A stretch of 19,790 nucleotides of DNA from Parachlorella kessleri (GCA_001598975.1 BBXU01000977.1:1-19790), one strand, 5' to 3'. Shown: positions 9,260-19,735, numbered from the stretch's first letter. Notes: a model not told the origin generated them from the sequence alone. Numbers and translations: made by a program.

Positions 9260-12200
9260 GTTCGTGCTTGCCAGCCAGCAGGCCATACCCACTGGCAACG
9301 CACTATGCTCGTGCTGGCAGTATGACCTGCCCGCAGCTGTCGGGCGGAGCAACCTGCGCCACGCCGTATCGGAGTGTGCGGCTGCTGTGTGTGGCGGCGG
9401 AAGGGCCAGGATGGTTAGCACTCTTCCAACGCTAGCCTGAGCGGCAGTGTGCGGCGGCCAGCCCAGCTCCATGGTGCTAATTTCCTCCGCAGGTTCCTCT
9501 GGCCCTGGTGGAGAGCCTGCCCCTATCATGCTCGGGTTCCGCTGTACATTGGCGGCCGGCGACTTGATGGTAGCGACGCTGCAGCACAAGCGGCTGCCCC
9601 TCATATTTGACCTGGACGAGACGCTGCTGTGGGCCAAGTCTCTCAGCCAGCTGAAGGAGGAAGTGCGGCAGTATGATAGGCGAAGGTGAGCGCTTCTAGT
9701 ATGGCTTAGTGACTGCACACTGACAAGCATTCTTCAAGTTGCCTGCCATTACAACCTGCATCTCCTACTATTGCAGCGGTTGGCTTGGACGCAGTTGGGT
9801 GTCCACCCCAGGGCACGGTAGGCCTGCGGACCCCCTGCTTAGATCAGGGACAGTGCAAGCCACCTTATGGGCACAACTTGCATATGGCCGGCCGTGGACC
9901 CGGCAAGACAGGCCTAAAGACTGCCGCTGCGTGCTGTGCCCCTGAATGGGTGTGTCTCGGGAGGGGCACGTGCAGCCGCGGTCAGCGTAGCTGCAATGAG
10001 TATAGCAGTCGTTACAGTGGAAGTCTGCTAGACACTGGCTTCATGATATACTGTGCTCAAGAGTGGCCACAAGTACTGAGCCAGGAGAGTGCGGCAGACA
10101 AATGGGCATCTGCTCTACCAAAGCATGAAGCAGAGTGGCAAGGTGTTAGGCATGTCTGGAGCTGCTAATGCGATGCCACAAGTCAAGCAGTTTCCTGTTG
10201 GAAAGCTTGGCAGATAATTTTCTGCCTCTGCACATTGCCATGGTCCATGCTCCACTTCGCCAGGAACCCAGGCGGTGGGTAATATTTCCACCAGGGCAAT
10301 GTACACGGAAGAAGAGGGTATTCCCCAGGTTGAGTGCTCTGCTGCTATGGGTTCCATGGGCTGCCTGCCGAGGGTATTAGAGGTGGCAGGATTGACAACC
10401 TTGCCCTCCCCTCATTTAGCTGCCAAGATTGAAAGTCTTGCCCTCCCCCTCATTTAGCTGCATTTGGAGCCATATCCCAGTTGGCCTTGCAGCCAGCCAG
10501 CCAAACCTGGGGCCCTAACATTTGGCCCCCAGGGCTTCGCAAGCAATGCCACAGGCTTTTGTTGAGTATTGCACAAGGCGGGCTGGCTTTGACCGGCGCC
10601 ATGGTTGCATTTAGCCACCCACCATCAGTTTGTGTCCGCTTGTCAGTGGTCATTCTTTTTTAACAACTGGGAAAGCCTTCGCTGCGGTCGACAAGATTGC
10701 CAGAAGGCGGGCCCCTTGATTGTGAGAGCCTGGCAGCATGCTCCACAATGTAAGCCTGTAGGGGAACTGTGGTCGTTAGACACATTCCCCCGCTGTGCTG
10801 CTCACCAGCAGTTTCGGCCATGGGAGGCTGTTTCTGTGACCTTGCTATTCCTTGGAATGGGAGGAGGGGGGGGGGGTACTACACATGAGACCATGTGCGG
10901 TGGCACTGTGTGCCACTCCATATGCTAGTGTATCCTATCCGCCGATTCCTCAACCAACGTTTGCAGCCTTCCTGCCGGGGGTGGTGTCAGCTAGCCTTAA
11001 GCAGATGAGCTGGCCGGCTGCCTGTGTCACCTCCTCCATCTTGTGGCGACATGCGCTGGCATTTCTTGCGGCGTGAAGTTGCTATATCCTCAGTCTCTCC
11101 AAGCTGGGGACGCACAGTGCAAACAACCAGCGGGGCGCATTACCATGTGCACCTGCTGCATGACCTTGCCATAGACATTAATTGGGAATGCAAGTGGCAG
11201 AGGAGGGCATCAACTGCGGACAGTCATTGCATGTGATGTAATGATGAGCCCCTCACTGTGGTTGGGCTTGGTGTTGTGTTTCCCGGCTGTGTGCATGTTT
11301 GGGCGTGTGTTCCGAGGGGGTGGAGGCACCCGTGCCCTAGTGGGTGGTGGGTGAGGGGGCTTCTCCCGCGCTTTGAACTGCTGCTCCCTGCGTTGCGACG
11401 CCCACTCTTACCTATGGCACATATTCTGCAGGCCGCACCCCTACCATCACAGCCTACTTGCCCGCAGCTATTCTCAATGGCCTACCCACCTCCACCTTAG
11501 TATGCGCAACCACGCTGTGCGTTGCAATTTTCCCTACGCAGGGCAGAGGGCGGTGCCCCCAGTGACTCCATCGGGCACAAGGCGGCTGAGCTGGAGGATA
11601 ACTACCGCCGCCAGGACCTGGCCCTGCTGCAGCAGTTTGCCGCCGACGAGTTTGTGGACTGGCAGGGGCAGCGCATCATGGCTAGGTACAGGGCAGCGGC
11701 ACTTGCTGCTAGGTGCTGCAGGGCAATGCCGGGGCTTGTCGGGGCCAACCTTACACAGGACACAAGGGTCTATGTTGCGCAACTGGGGGGAGCTGGCCAG
11801 CACGCTTACCGCCCAGTTGGGGGCATGATATGGCGGTCCTGCTATCCGGAGACCAGCATGGTAGTCTCGGCCATACTGGAGGTTGGAAGCCTGTGTGCAC
11901 CCGCCTTCCATGTCATGCACGTCAGGCGGATCCAAGCAGGTTTCATCTTCCTTATTGGCCTGGTTTGAGCTTGGCTGCAGCTACGAGACCGGCCTGGGTG
12001 AGAGTGGAGCCCACGTACAGCGGCCAGTCTTGAGGCTGCTTGACGAGAGGGGCCGAACAGAGGTAAGGGACTGGGATGTGGTCACGCACGTGTTGCTGAG
12101 TGCTGGTTGCAACGACCCTTCCAGTTGCATTTGGCCTTGAAGGACGGCTTGCCTGATCCACTATCCTTCGCAGTGCATTGCCGCCAGCAACTGGTGCCTG

Positions 12201-15200
12201 CTTTATGGCGTGCGGCAGTGCCGCAGTGCGACCCACATCCTGGCTTCACCGCACGTCACCACCGGTAGCCACTTGCAGCCCAGCCAAGCCCAGGGTCCCA
12301 AGTGCACCTCATATGATATGGTCCCTGAACTTTGCAGATCATTCTCGTCTGCATCGAGCCGGGCAACGTTGCCAGCAACATGGTGTTCCGCATCCGGCCC
12401 CACTGGCGCGCCTTCTACGCCTACCTCCTGGGGCAAGCAGACGGCGCAGGCAACAGGGTGCAGGAGCACGGGTGAGCATGCGCTGTCAGGAGGGACGCTT
12501 GCATGAGAGGGAGGCCAAGTAAAAGCAGGGGTGGTGGGGACATGTCTGCTGCGGTGAGAAACGCATCGAAACGAACGCAGCAAATGCTGCAGCACTCATG
12601 GGGATGAGGTGGGGTGTGGGTGGGTGGGTGTGGGAGGAGGGCGGGCGGCTGGCTGGCAACATTAACATCAGCTGCAACCCAAGGTGTTTGTTGGCTCCAC
12701 ATGATGACAACCTGGCGCCTGTCCTTTATGCTGCAGGCCTCCCGGCTCCAAGCTGCGGTTTGAAGTGTTTGTGTGCACGGCGGCCAAGCGTGACTATGCC
12801 CTGGAGGCCTGGCGGGTGCTGGACGAACATGGAGTGATGATCCCCCCCAGCGAGGGTGAGCCTCCGGGGCAGGCCCGGCATGGAGATAGCGATGCCTTAT
12901 TTGTGCGGACGAAGATGTGTGCATGGGTCCTTGAAAGACTGCATTGCTGTATTGGCTGCATATTTTACTGAAGCGCCGGTGAGGGTCTCTCATGGGCTGG
13001 GCTGGCGGCAGTAGTACTACAGTGTATGCATGGCGGAGTTGCCCCACCACCCCGAGTGTACTTGCCCTCCTGCTGGTACATATAGCGCAAGTAGTCCAAA
13101 ATGTCAAGGCTTCCCGGGGAACGCCTATAGTCTTGGCGTGACACGACGCTAATGTGCGGCTCTTGCAGTCGGCCGGCGGCTGGTCTCGCAAGCCAAGCGC
13201 AAGTCAGTTGATGCGGTGCTCAGGCTGCGCGATGACCCTAAAGGCCCTGCACGGTTCGGCATGCCGCTTGCGATTATTGTGGATGACCGAATAGAGGTGC
13301 GCTGTAAGGCTGCTGCCTCCCGTACCACCCGCGCTGCCATGCTCTGCTGCTCTTGCCGGCAGCACCCATTTGTTGCGTTGGAAAGTTCCTTGGTTTGAGG
13401 GTGCATGCCTGTGGATCGAGCACAAGGGGGCTGCTGGTTGCCCGGGGGAGGACTGTGGCCTGGTTTAGCTCGCAGGGCCGACGTAGCTGTGTGTAGCAAT
13501 GAAGTGGCATGTGATGACACAGCATCACCCAGGGGATGTGCAAAGCACAGCTGACCCAGAAATCAAATCGATGCTTTTGGCTGTGGTTCTGATGCCCACC
13601 ATTGAGACCTGCACGCTGCTGCACACCTGGCGCTGTATTTTGTGGTCTAGCGCCTGGTTCGGAAGGCTTGTCGAGGCAGTGGGTGCATGTCCAGCATCAT
13701 TCCATACTAACTGGTGGCTGTTGCTGCATTTGCATGGTACTGGCTGGTGACAGCAGCACCTTGAGCCGCGCATGTTATGGTCGCACGCCTCTGTGCCAGT
13801 TCCCTTCTGGTTGGCACTGACTGTGATGCACCGTGCTGTGGACTGCGAGTGGTCAGCGTGCGGGCTTGTTGGGCAGTCAAGCAAGGTACACAAGCTCTGC
13901 ATCCTTGAGACTGGCAGTTCCCGGCCATCTGCCCCAAGATTGGCACCCCACCCGACGCGCCGCCGTCAACGACCCACATGTTGCTTGGTTTGACTGCATG
14001 CAGGTGTGGGAGGATGGGGATCAGCCCCAGGTTTTGAAGGTGGAGCCCTTCTACCCCCACCAGGAGCAGGCAGCGGGGGAAGTGGGGGCCAGGGACCAGC
14101 CCACGCTGCAGGTACAGTTGCATGATGAGCCACGGGGTTCCTTGCCTGGAGGCTTTAGAACTCCAGTTGAAAAGCGCAGCTATAAGCAGCCGACAGGCAC
14201 TTGTGCACTGATTGCATCAAACTTGGTTCTGAGTGGGATGGTCAGGGTTGTGATGGGGATGCCCTGCTCGCTTCCAGCACGACCGCTTGACCACTGAGGG
14301 TCAAGCAGGCTGGGGCATAAGCTGCCTCCTGCCAAGGTGCACCGTTAATTACTTGGCGCCGACGGCTTTTTCATCTGTGCCCGGTAACCCGATGTGAACC
14401 TCTGCGTATGTCCTCATTGATGTGTCTGGGTGCAGACCTTGGCTGAGGAGATGGTGAGGGTGCAATCCCAGCTGGCCAACCTGCGGTCACACTGCTGGTT
14501 CACCATCCACGAAGGCCTCAAGTGAGTGTTCCCCATTGGGAGTCTGTTGTTGCTGGCTGCTTGTGTGGTGTAGGGGTCATGCCGGTCAGCACCCTTTAAC
14601 CTGATGCAAACAGTCATACTGTTACTTTTGGGTGGCAGCAGTCGCAGGGGGGCCGTTTAAAATCCCTGGCGGGGTGTCGAGACAAGCCACAGGCTGGGTT
14701 CTGGTCGTTTGTGCTATCTATTGCTGGCCGCTTGATGGCCAAAGGCACCAAGGCGCCTGTAACCATACACCGAGCGCTGGGGTTGCACGCGATGAGCTTG
14801 GGAGCCAAGCTTGAGTCATGCGGGTGCGTGGGTGCAGGCCACGAGTTCAGGCAATGCTGCAGCAACCCCTGGATCTGCGTCAGCCGCTGTCCCACTATGC
14901 CTCGCTACTGCTGCCGCCCCCCTGGATCGCACACATGCTGAGGGTGGGTGCTGAACAGGGCATGTGTGCATGCCAAATTGCGACCGTGCAAAGTGTGGTT
15001 TGGCCGTCAAGTGAGTAGCCCCCTCATGCCTGCAGTCATACTGGTGCTGGTTGGCTGGGGTGGTGGCTCATTCTTTCTGTTTGTCGTAGCTGTACGCCAA
15101 CCACATAACGAGCTAATGCAGGCTAATGCTAGCAACGCTTCCAGGGTTTGCAGTCGGCACACGAGTCTGATGTTGCCTGTTTTTGCAGAGTGGGTTGCAC

Positions 15201-18200
15201 AAGACCTCAGAGTTGCCGGCGCTGCCGCCCTTCAAGCTGCCCTCTGCGGGATTGAAGCCGCAGGACCCCCGCGCTGCCAAGCGCGGGGCCAGGGCGCAGC
15301 AGGGACAGGCAGGACCTGCTGTGGTGCCCAGCGTGCAGCACCCACCAGCTCTGCCCGGCCCTCCCGCTGCACAGCAGCAGCAAGGGCAGCAGCAGAGCGG
15401 GGAGCGGCAGAACCATGTGCTGCCCTCCGAAGCACCACAGGACCCGCGCTTGCTCCTCCATCGGCAGCAGCAGCAGCAGCACCTCTCACAGCTGCCGCCG
15501 CCTCCACAGCAGCCAGGACCGCCACAGCAGCTGCATCAGGCACAGCAGGCGCAGCAATCTGCCTGGGGCACCAACATGCAGGTGCGGCCGGCGGGGCCGT
15601 TACTCCCGGGCATGCTAGCCCCCGCCCCTCCGCAGGGGCCCCCACCTGGGCCCCTTGCGGCGCAGCAGCAGCAGCAGCAGTTGGTAAACGCTCAGGGCCA
15701 CCCCTTCCCCTCCCACCAGCAGCAGCTGCTCCCTCAGCAGCAGCAGCAGCCCCTTGCGACACAGCCGGTGGCCCCGGGGGCAGCCAGCACGCGGCCCCTG
15801 CACTCCGGCTGGTTCAGCCTGGGGCCGTCAGGGGTACTGCCGGGCCAGGCCCCGGGCGCCCCTCCCCAGTTGTCCGTGCCTGACCAGGCAGTAGCAGGAG
15901 GCGCAGGCGGCCGCGGTGGAGCGGTCATGAGGCCACTAACACATGGACAACCACCCCTCCAGCCACAGCAGCCGCCGCCGCAGGTGCCCCCTCTGAACCT
16001 GCCCCAGCCGGGCCCACAGCAGATGCAGCAGCAGTTTGGTGGTGGCGGGGGCGGTGGGGGGTTCCCGCCGCAGGTGGGCATTCGCCCGCCGCCTCCGGCG
16101 GGGCCTTATCCGCAGCAGGCAGCTGCACAGCAGCAGCAGCAGCAGCAGCCGCCTTGGGCCGGAGGCCAGGTGAAGCGCAAGGCTAGCGACGTGGCGGAGG
16201 GCGCAGGTGTGTGGTGGGGTTCTGGTGTTTTTACCTGATCGTGGATGAGAGGCGCACACTGCGCCGGTTATGGTGGCACGCGCCAAGATGCCTTGGCTGC
16301 CTTGCTACAAACTGCCCTGCTTACGCACATATCTGCTGTTCGTGCTGTAGCTGATTGGGGGCTGGGTTTCGGATGTGCAGGGTTGCCTAAAGTGGCTCGG
16401 CAAATTAGCGATGGTGATGAACGGTTGGCGGCTGAGGACCCTGTCACCTTCATGTCACGGGTGAGACAGGGCTTGCGCCTTCCTGCCTGGCGCTTGAGTG
16501 TCAGTAGTGAGGAAGACAGGCGTTGATGCAGGGGCATACAGCGCCCTGCTTTGGTTTTGCGTGAGTAGGCCAGACAGGGAAGTGTTTTTTGGTCAGTAGG
16601 AGGCAGGACCCTAGGTGTAAACAAGCTATCCTTGACTGGAGGCCAACATTGTGAGCGGAAGGGTGTGAGACACCTGGTGCGGCAGGTTACTGCTTACCTT
16701 TCCACGCCCGGGGCACCTTCGTTGCAGGCGGCCCAGCGGCAACAGGTGCGGCTGCAGTACAGGTTCCAGGAGCAGCCGGGTGGCCAGTGGCAGGCCACAG
16801 TGGTGTGGGACAACCAGCCAGTAGTGGCCGGCATCGACTCCAACAAGCCGCTGGCGAAGAGGGCTGCTGCCAGGGAGGGTATTCGCAGCCTGGGCTTAGC
16901 CTCAGTCGGCCCTGGCGCAGCAGCAGCAGCAGCAGGGGTGCCTGCTGGGCAGCCCGTGCCTCCTCAGCTCAACCTGCCCACTCGGCCGCCGCCTCAGCAG
17001 CTGCAGTTTCAGCAGCAGCCTGTGGCGCAGACCGCAATGCCGGGCCCCGCGGTGCAGCAGCAGCAGGGGCTTGTGTTTGCTGGTGGGCCTGTGCAGCCGC
17101 CTCGGCCGCCACAGCTGCCACCGCCGGCAGTGGGACCGGGAGCTGGGCTTCAGCAGCCGCCGCAGCAGCAGCAGCCTGGCCCGCCTTACGGCGGTCTACG
17201 GCCAGCAGGCGTGACAGTGCCACCGCCGCGGCCGCCTGCAGGGGCACCACCCCCACAGCACGCTCAGCTTGCAAAGCAACAGCAGCAGTTGCTGCCTCAA
17301 CAGCAACAGTACCCCGGGGATCCTAAGCCTGGTGTTGTTGCCGGCCCCCGGCCCACGGCTGCAGGACGTGGCGGCGTTGTGCGCCCTCCCGCGCCGGTGC
17401 AGCACCCACAGCAGCCGCGGCAACAGCACCAGCCGAAAGTGAGGGCCATGTACAACAGCCACAATGCCATCAACTCCCTCCGTGACCACTTCAGGAACAA
17501 TGACCGGGTGGAGTACCAGACAGAGCTGCCGCAAGATGAGGAGGGGTGAGTTGGCTTGCCGCTCCTGCCTGCGCGCTTGGAGATTTGCCAGAATGCCACC
17601 TGAAGGATAGTGACTGGAGTCTTTATTGGAGCGCTGGCATGGGCAAATGTGCGGCTTGTGACGGGGATACTGCGCAGGAAGTGCTGGAGTTGCTGGCCCT
17701 GAACGGGGCTCTGTCCTGCCGATGTGCAGTGCCAGTTTGCGTTCCTGGAGATATTGTCCTACCTGGTCACTAACAAGCCTGTCACACCTCCCCCTTTGCG
17801 CTCCCTCGCTGCTCGCATGCAGTGTCTATAAGGTGCTGCTTGTGGTGAATGACAATGAGTACAGCGAGTGGGGCCGGGCCAACATAACCGACAGGGATCA
17901 GCAGGTAAGAAGTATACCCTTGCTGCGTTGGCTGGACCCCATGCTTCGGATAGTGCATCAGGGAGCTGCCCGCTAGAACCTTAGTTGTCATTGCAGCCTG
18001 TGCAGTAATCTAGTCTCAGGTAATTTTGCGCCAGACATGACGCATCTTCGGCATAGTCTGCTGCTGTGGGAGCGTTATTCATTGTTTGATTGATGGATTG
18101 ATGTGCAGTGATATTACTTAGGTTATTATTATTACTTATATTATTACTCATATTATTTTTGCGATTGGCACGGCCGCAACCCTGCAAGCCGTGCTGCAAG

Positions 18201-18913
18201 CGTCATCTTGCAAAGCACGTATACTGAGCACCCCGTGAAGCAGTCGCAGCTGGTTGACCGTATACTTCAGCATGTCATTCACACCATGGGGAGGGCCTTG
18301 CTGTTTGTGCAGGAGGCGGGTGGCCAGCCTGGCGACGCAGCAGCACCCAAGGACTACAGCAGGGCCAAGCGGCTTGTGCAGCGGGCGCGGCAGGACGCGG
18401 CACTCAAGGTGCTCCAGAAGGTTGGCTACACCGTCGACTTCGCAGGTGGGCCTGCTGCTGCTGCTGAAAGTCTACTGAACCTGGGCTGAGCCACATCTCG
18501 CCTGCTAATCACCGTCGCCGCCACCGCTTGGTCTGCTGCCGGTATGCCCTCTAGACGAGTCCACCGCCCGTTCAACAGGCAGTTCATTCCCTGCCGACTG
18601 TTACTGTGCAGGCACCTACACAGGCGGCTTGGGAGCCCCCGGCCAGCCCCCAAATGCAGCAGGTCAGGCAGGAGGGCCAGGGCGCGGCGGGGGGAGCGGC
18701 CCGGGCATGGCACCCCAGGCAGGGGGGCGTGGGGCGGGGCCCGCGGGTGCTGCTGGCGGCAGAGGAGCCGGCGGGGACATGAAGCGCTTCAAGCGGGGGC
18801 CGCAGGGTGCGGCCAAGTCGCTGGACACGCGTGCTGCACTGGCAGCAGCTGCAGGTCCGCAAGCGCCTCCCAGGGATGTTTATTTGAAGCAACTCAACGA
18901 GGAGCTGTCGTAG
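8608..18913 (+). CDS. CPL1: RNA polymerase II CTD phosphatase-like protein with two dsRNA-binding domains (CPL1/CPL2, FIERY2 class)
   Basis: In plants this nuclear phosphatase removes phosphate from the polymerase II C-terminal repeats and from the microRNA factor HYL1. Exons: 8608-9056, 9165-9259, 9493-9685, 11542-11685, 11981-12062, 12338-12471, 12737-12855, 13169-13296, 14004-14111, 14436-14521, 14838-14943, 15189-16206, 16381-16460, 16728-17545, 17823-17904, 18313-18445, 18612-18913. All are flanked by GT/AG, and the phases fit at every junction, giving 4077 coding nt (1358 residues; Arabidopsis CPL1 is about 970). Order: N-terminal conserved segment (about 110-180), FCP1 phosphatase domain (DLDET about 221-225, FVCTAAKRDYALEAW about 376-390, VDDR about 443-446), CPL-specific extension to about 548, Gln/Pro linker about 549-887, dsRBD1 about 907-975, dsRBD2 about 1156-1250, RG-rich tail. 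Two dsRBDs and no BRCT domain separate it from CPL3/CPL4 and FCP1. The start is uncertain: ATG 8608 follows an in-frame TAG at 8593, but acceptor-like sites at 8814 and 8837 would allow upstream exons. Confidence 0.9.
9686..11541 (+). other. Unusually long intron (1856 bp) between DLDET exon and the next exon
   Basis: Bounded by GAAG|GTGAGC and TCCCTACGCAG|G; the joined protein reads YDRRRAEGG, colinear with the plant protein, so no exon seems to be missing. The other introns of this gene are about 110-710 bp. It holds a 24-25 bp direct repeat (10400-10462), a long G-run near 10862-10876 and only weak open frames. A possible exon starting at 9778 was not compatible with the flanking phases. 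Confidence 0.7.
10400..10462. repeat. Direct repeat inside the long CPL intron
   Basis: CTTGCCCTCCCCTCATTTAG plus CTGC occurs at 10400-10423 and again, with one extra C, at 10438-10462, a spacing of 38 bases. The spacer contains a short inverted pair (CAAGA / TCTTG). Two copies only; likely a local duplication. Confidence 0.85.
15189..16206 (+). other. CPL Gln/Pro-rich linker exon
   Basis: This 1018-nt exon opens with SGLHKTSELPALPPFKLPSA and QDPRAAKR (plant CPLs also have a DPR motif after the catalytic part), then becomes Gln/Pro/Gly-rich with several runs of four to seven Gln, a GGGGGGG run near 16040 and proline-rich stretches. It ends with VKRKASDVAEG, a basic patch that could help nuclear import. 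It is likely disordered. An in-frame donor after 16169 could also be used, which would drop KRKASDVAEG, but the donor after 16206 fits exon 16381-16460 in phase. Confidence 0.85.
15361..17300 (+). repeat. Scattered CAG trinucleotide tracts in the linker and dsRBD exons
   Basis: Runs of four or more CAG occur near 15463-15480, 15663-15680, 15736-15750, 16129-16149 and 17161-17175, all read as Gln. A similar run near 16918-16936 is read one base out of register as GCA and gives poly-Ala. Such tracts are prone to length change. Confidence 0.85.
16437..16896 (+). other. CPL first dsRNA-binding domain (split by an intron)
   Basis: Helix 1 (DPVTFMSRAAQR) is split between the 80-nt exon 16381-16460 and the exon starting at 16728. 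The strands LQYRF and WQATVVWDNQPVVAG follow, then helix 2 with K-x(2)-AKRAAAREGIRSLG. This aligns with plant DVLHGIAIKCGAKVEYK and REALHKAAEASIQNLA. The basic-Ala-Ala pattern at the start of helix 2 is the usual RNA-contact motif of the fold. Confidence 0.82.
17453..18424 (+). other. CPL second dsRNA-binding domain (three exons)
   Basis: Helix 1 is NAINSLRDHFRNN, followed by VEYQTELPQDEEG, the strand VYKVLLVVNDNEYSEWGRA, an inserted Gly/Asp-rich loop (EAGGQPGDAAAPKDYS) and helix 2 KRLVQRARQDAALKVLQKVG. Plant CPL1 has ITALRELCASEGLEMAFQ and ARMQAAERALSSV at these places. The loop before helix 2 is longer than in the plant protein, and the helix-2 basic-Ala-Ala signature is weaker than in domain 1, so RNA binding here is less certain. 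Confidence 0.72.
18112..18160. repeat. TTA/ATT microsatellite-like tract in a CPL intron
   Basis: Degenerate TTA/ATT triplets (TTATTATTATTAC, TTATATTATTAC, ATATTATTTTT) fill this stretch, preceded by ATTGATGGATTGATG near 18088-18103. It is by far the most AT-rich stretch of the CPL gene and lies in the intron 17905-18312. Confidence 0.8.
18612..18913 (+). other. CPL RG/Gly-rich C-terminal tail with basic patch
   Basis: The last exon encodes a Gly/Ala/Pro-rich segment with RG motifs (GPGRGGGSG, GGRGAG), then DMKRFKRGPQG and a final DVYLKQLNEELS before TAG. Plant CPL1 ends with a similar Gly-then-NKRLKP arrangement, so the basic patch is probably a conserved nuclear-localisation signal. RG-rich segments often bind RNA. 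Confidence 0.75.
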
Positions 18914-19241
18914 TAGCCCCAGGAGCAGCCTGTTCCCACTGGAGGTTGGCATACAGGACTCAGGCATGGCAGCAGCCCGGTAAAGGGAGATGTGTGGATG
19001 GTGTTAGGCGGTGCGACTAGAGGAAGAGTTGGCGAGCATTGGTACGGCACGATACCTGTACCACCTGCACTGCTCCCTGGCTATTAGTATGGGTGGCAGG
19101 TAGTGCGAACAGGGAGTAGAGCTGGGCTGGACTGGACTGAACTGACAGGGCTGGATGCTATTAGGGTAACTGCTTGATGACAGCTATGTTCCGATCAGGA
19201 AAGCCTCTACAATGTTAAATTTTGGAAGCAGTTGCTGCGAC

Positions 19242-19246
19242 TGTAA
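19242..19246 (+). terminator. TGTAA polyadenylation signal of the CPL gene
   Basis: TGTAA is the standard chlorophyte polyadenylation signal. It is the only plus-strand copy seen after the stop codon at 18913, giving a 3' UTR of about 345 bases. Cleavage is expected 10-20 bases further on. Confidence 0.65.
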
Positions 19247-19259
19247 GCAGGGACATGGG

Positions 19260-19692
19260 TGTGATGTTCACGCTAGGCGACACTATGTTGTGGGTCCTCC
19301 AACCTCAAATAGTTGTGCAACCGAGGTAGCTGCCTGGAGGGAGACACATCATGCTGTGCTCCAGCTTGCTTGCCTTGCTTATCTGCTCACCGCATCATCT
19401 TTTGCCCAACAACATATCAAGCCCGGGCAAAGCTTAGCATACGGAGAGGAGTAAGGGCATGTCTGCTAGACAGCTGTGCATTATCCGCCGAGCAGTGGAC
19501 ACCACCAAGAAGGCCTCTCGGCTTCCTCCTTCCTCCCTCTTCGGAACTAAAGAACCACCTGAAGACATGATTTCAATGCAACAGGCACGCCAGACAAGTA
19601 CTAGCAGAGAGCGGGAAAGGAAGCAGTGCAGACAAAGTAGTTAGGGTGACTCTCAGGACTGCCCACAAGTCATATCAAGGAAGCGGTGGCCC
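19260..19692. other. Intergenic region after the CPL gene
   Basis: No recognised gene. A 61-codon ATG frame at 19459-19644 (plus) encodes a basic peptide beginning MSARQLCIIRRAVD; it has no recognised family and may be chance. Nothing else stands out. Confidence 0.4.
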
Positions 19693-19735
19693 CAGCTTGG
19701 GAATCACCAGCTTGGCAACCACGGCTTGGTTGCAC
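19693..19735. repeat. 15-bp imperfect tandem repeat with a small hairpin
   Basis: CAGCTTGGGAATCAC (19693-19707) is followed by CAGCTTGGCAACCAC (19708-19722) and a third diverged partial copy GGCTTGGTTGCAC (19723-19735). GCAACC at 19715-19720 can pair with GGTTGC at 19728-19733 across a 7-base loop. Confidence 0.65.

Larger units (their letters stand above)
9493..13296 (+). other. FCP1-type phosphatase catalytic domain (six exons)
   Basis: The exon at 9493-9685 holds LPLIFDLDETLLWAKSL with the two catalytic aspartates of the DxDx(T/V) motif. Exons at 11542, 11981 and 12338 encode a charged helical insert (ELEDNYRRQDLALLQQF), RPVLRLLDERG and NMVFRIRPHWRAFYAYL, matching plant RPLIRLQEKN and SVLVRMRPSWEELRSYL. 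The exon at 12737 gives RFEVFVCTAAKRDYALEAW (plant RFEVYVCTMAERDYALEMW). The exon at 13169 ends with MPLAIIVDDRIE, the acidic DD motif that completes the metal site. All catalytic residues expected by eye are present, so the enzyme looks active. The domain continues as VWEDGDQPQVLKVEPFYP in the exon at 14004. Confidence 0.9.

Noticed and set aside
9785..10168. Cys-rich plus-strand frame of 127 codons inside the long intron
   Set aside because: No recognisable motif, no compatible splice phase with either neighbour, and plant CPLs have no sequence at this point.
12174..12264. Possible CPL exon (starts CIAASNWCLLYGVRQC) with clean GT/AG borders
   Set aside because: It would end in phase 1 whereas the next exon must begin in phase 0, and skipping it gives RLLDERGRTEIILVCIEPG, which aligns directly with the plant protein. 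Retained in mRNA it would shift the frame.
14112..14299. Read-through extension of the exon ending at 14111
   Set aside because: The open frame continues for 62 codons with sequence unlike CPLs, and the donor CAG|GTACAG joins in phase to the exon at 14436, which reads TLAEEMVRVQSQLANLRSHC.
15232..15762. Long minus-strand Ala-rich open frame of 176 codons
   Set aside because: It is the antisense shadow of the CAG-rich linker exon: CTG/GCT-type repeats keep all frames open. The plus frame is supported by splicing phase and flanking domains.
14948..15883. Plus-strand 311-codon Ala-rich frame overlapping the linker
   Set aside because: It is the GCA register of the same CAG repeats, runs through the intron 14944-15188 and does not link the catalytic and dsRBD exons.
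16245..16526. Independent 93-codon ORF between linker and dsRBD
   Set aside because: Only 16381-16460 of it is coding, as a CPL exon; the remainder is intron on both sides.
16787..17326. Plus-strand 179-codon Ala/Ser-rich frame
   Set aside because: Off-frame shadow of the dsRBD1 exon, whose true frame encodes WQATVVWDNQPVVAG and the following helix.
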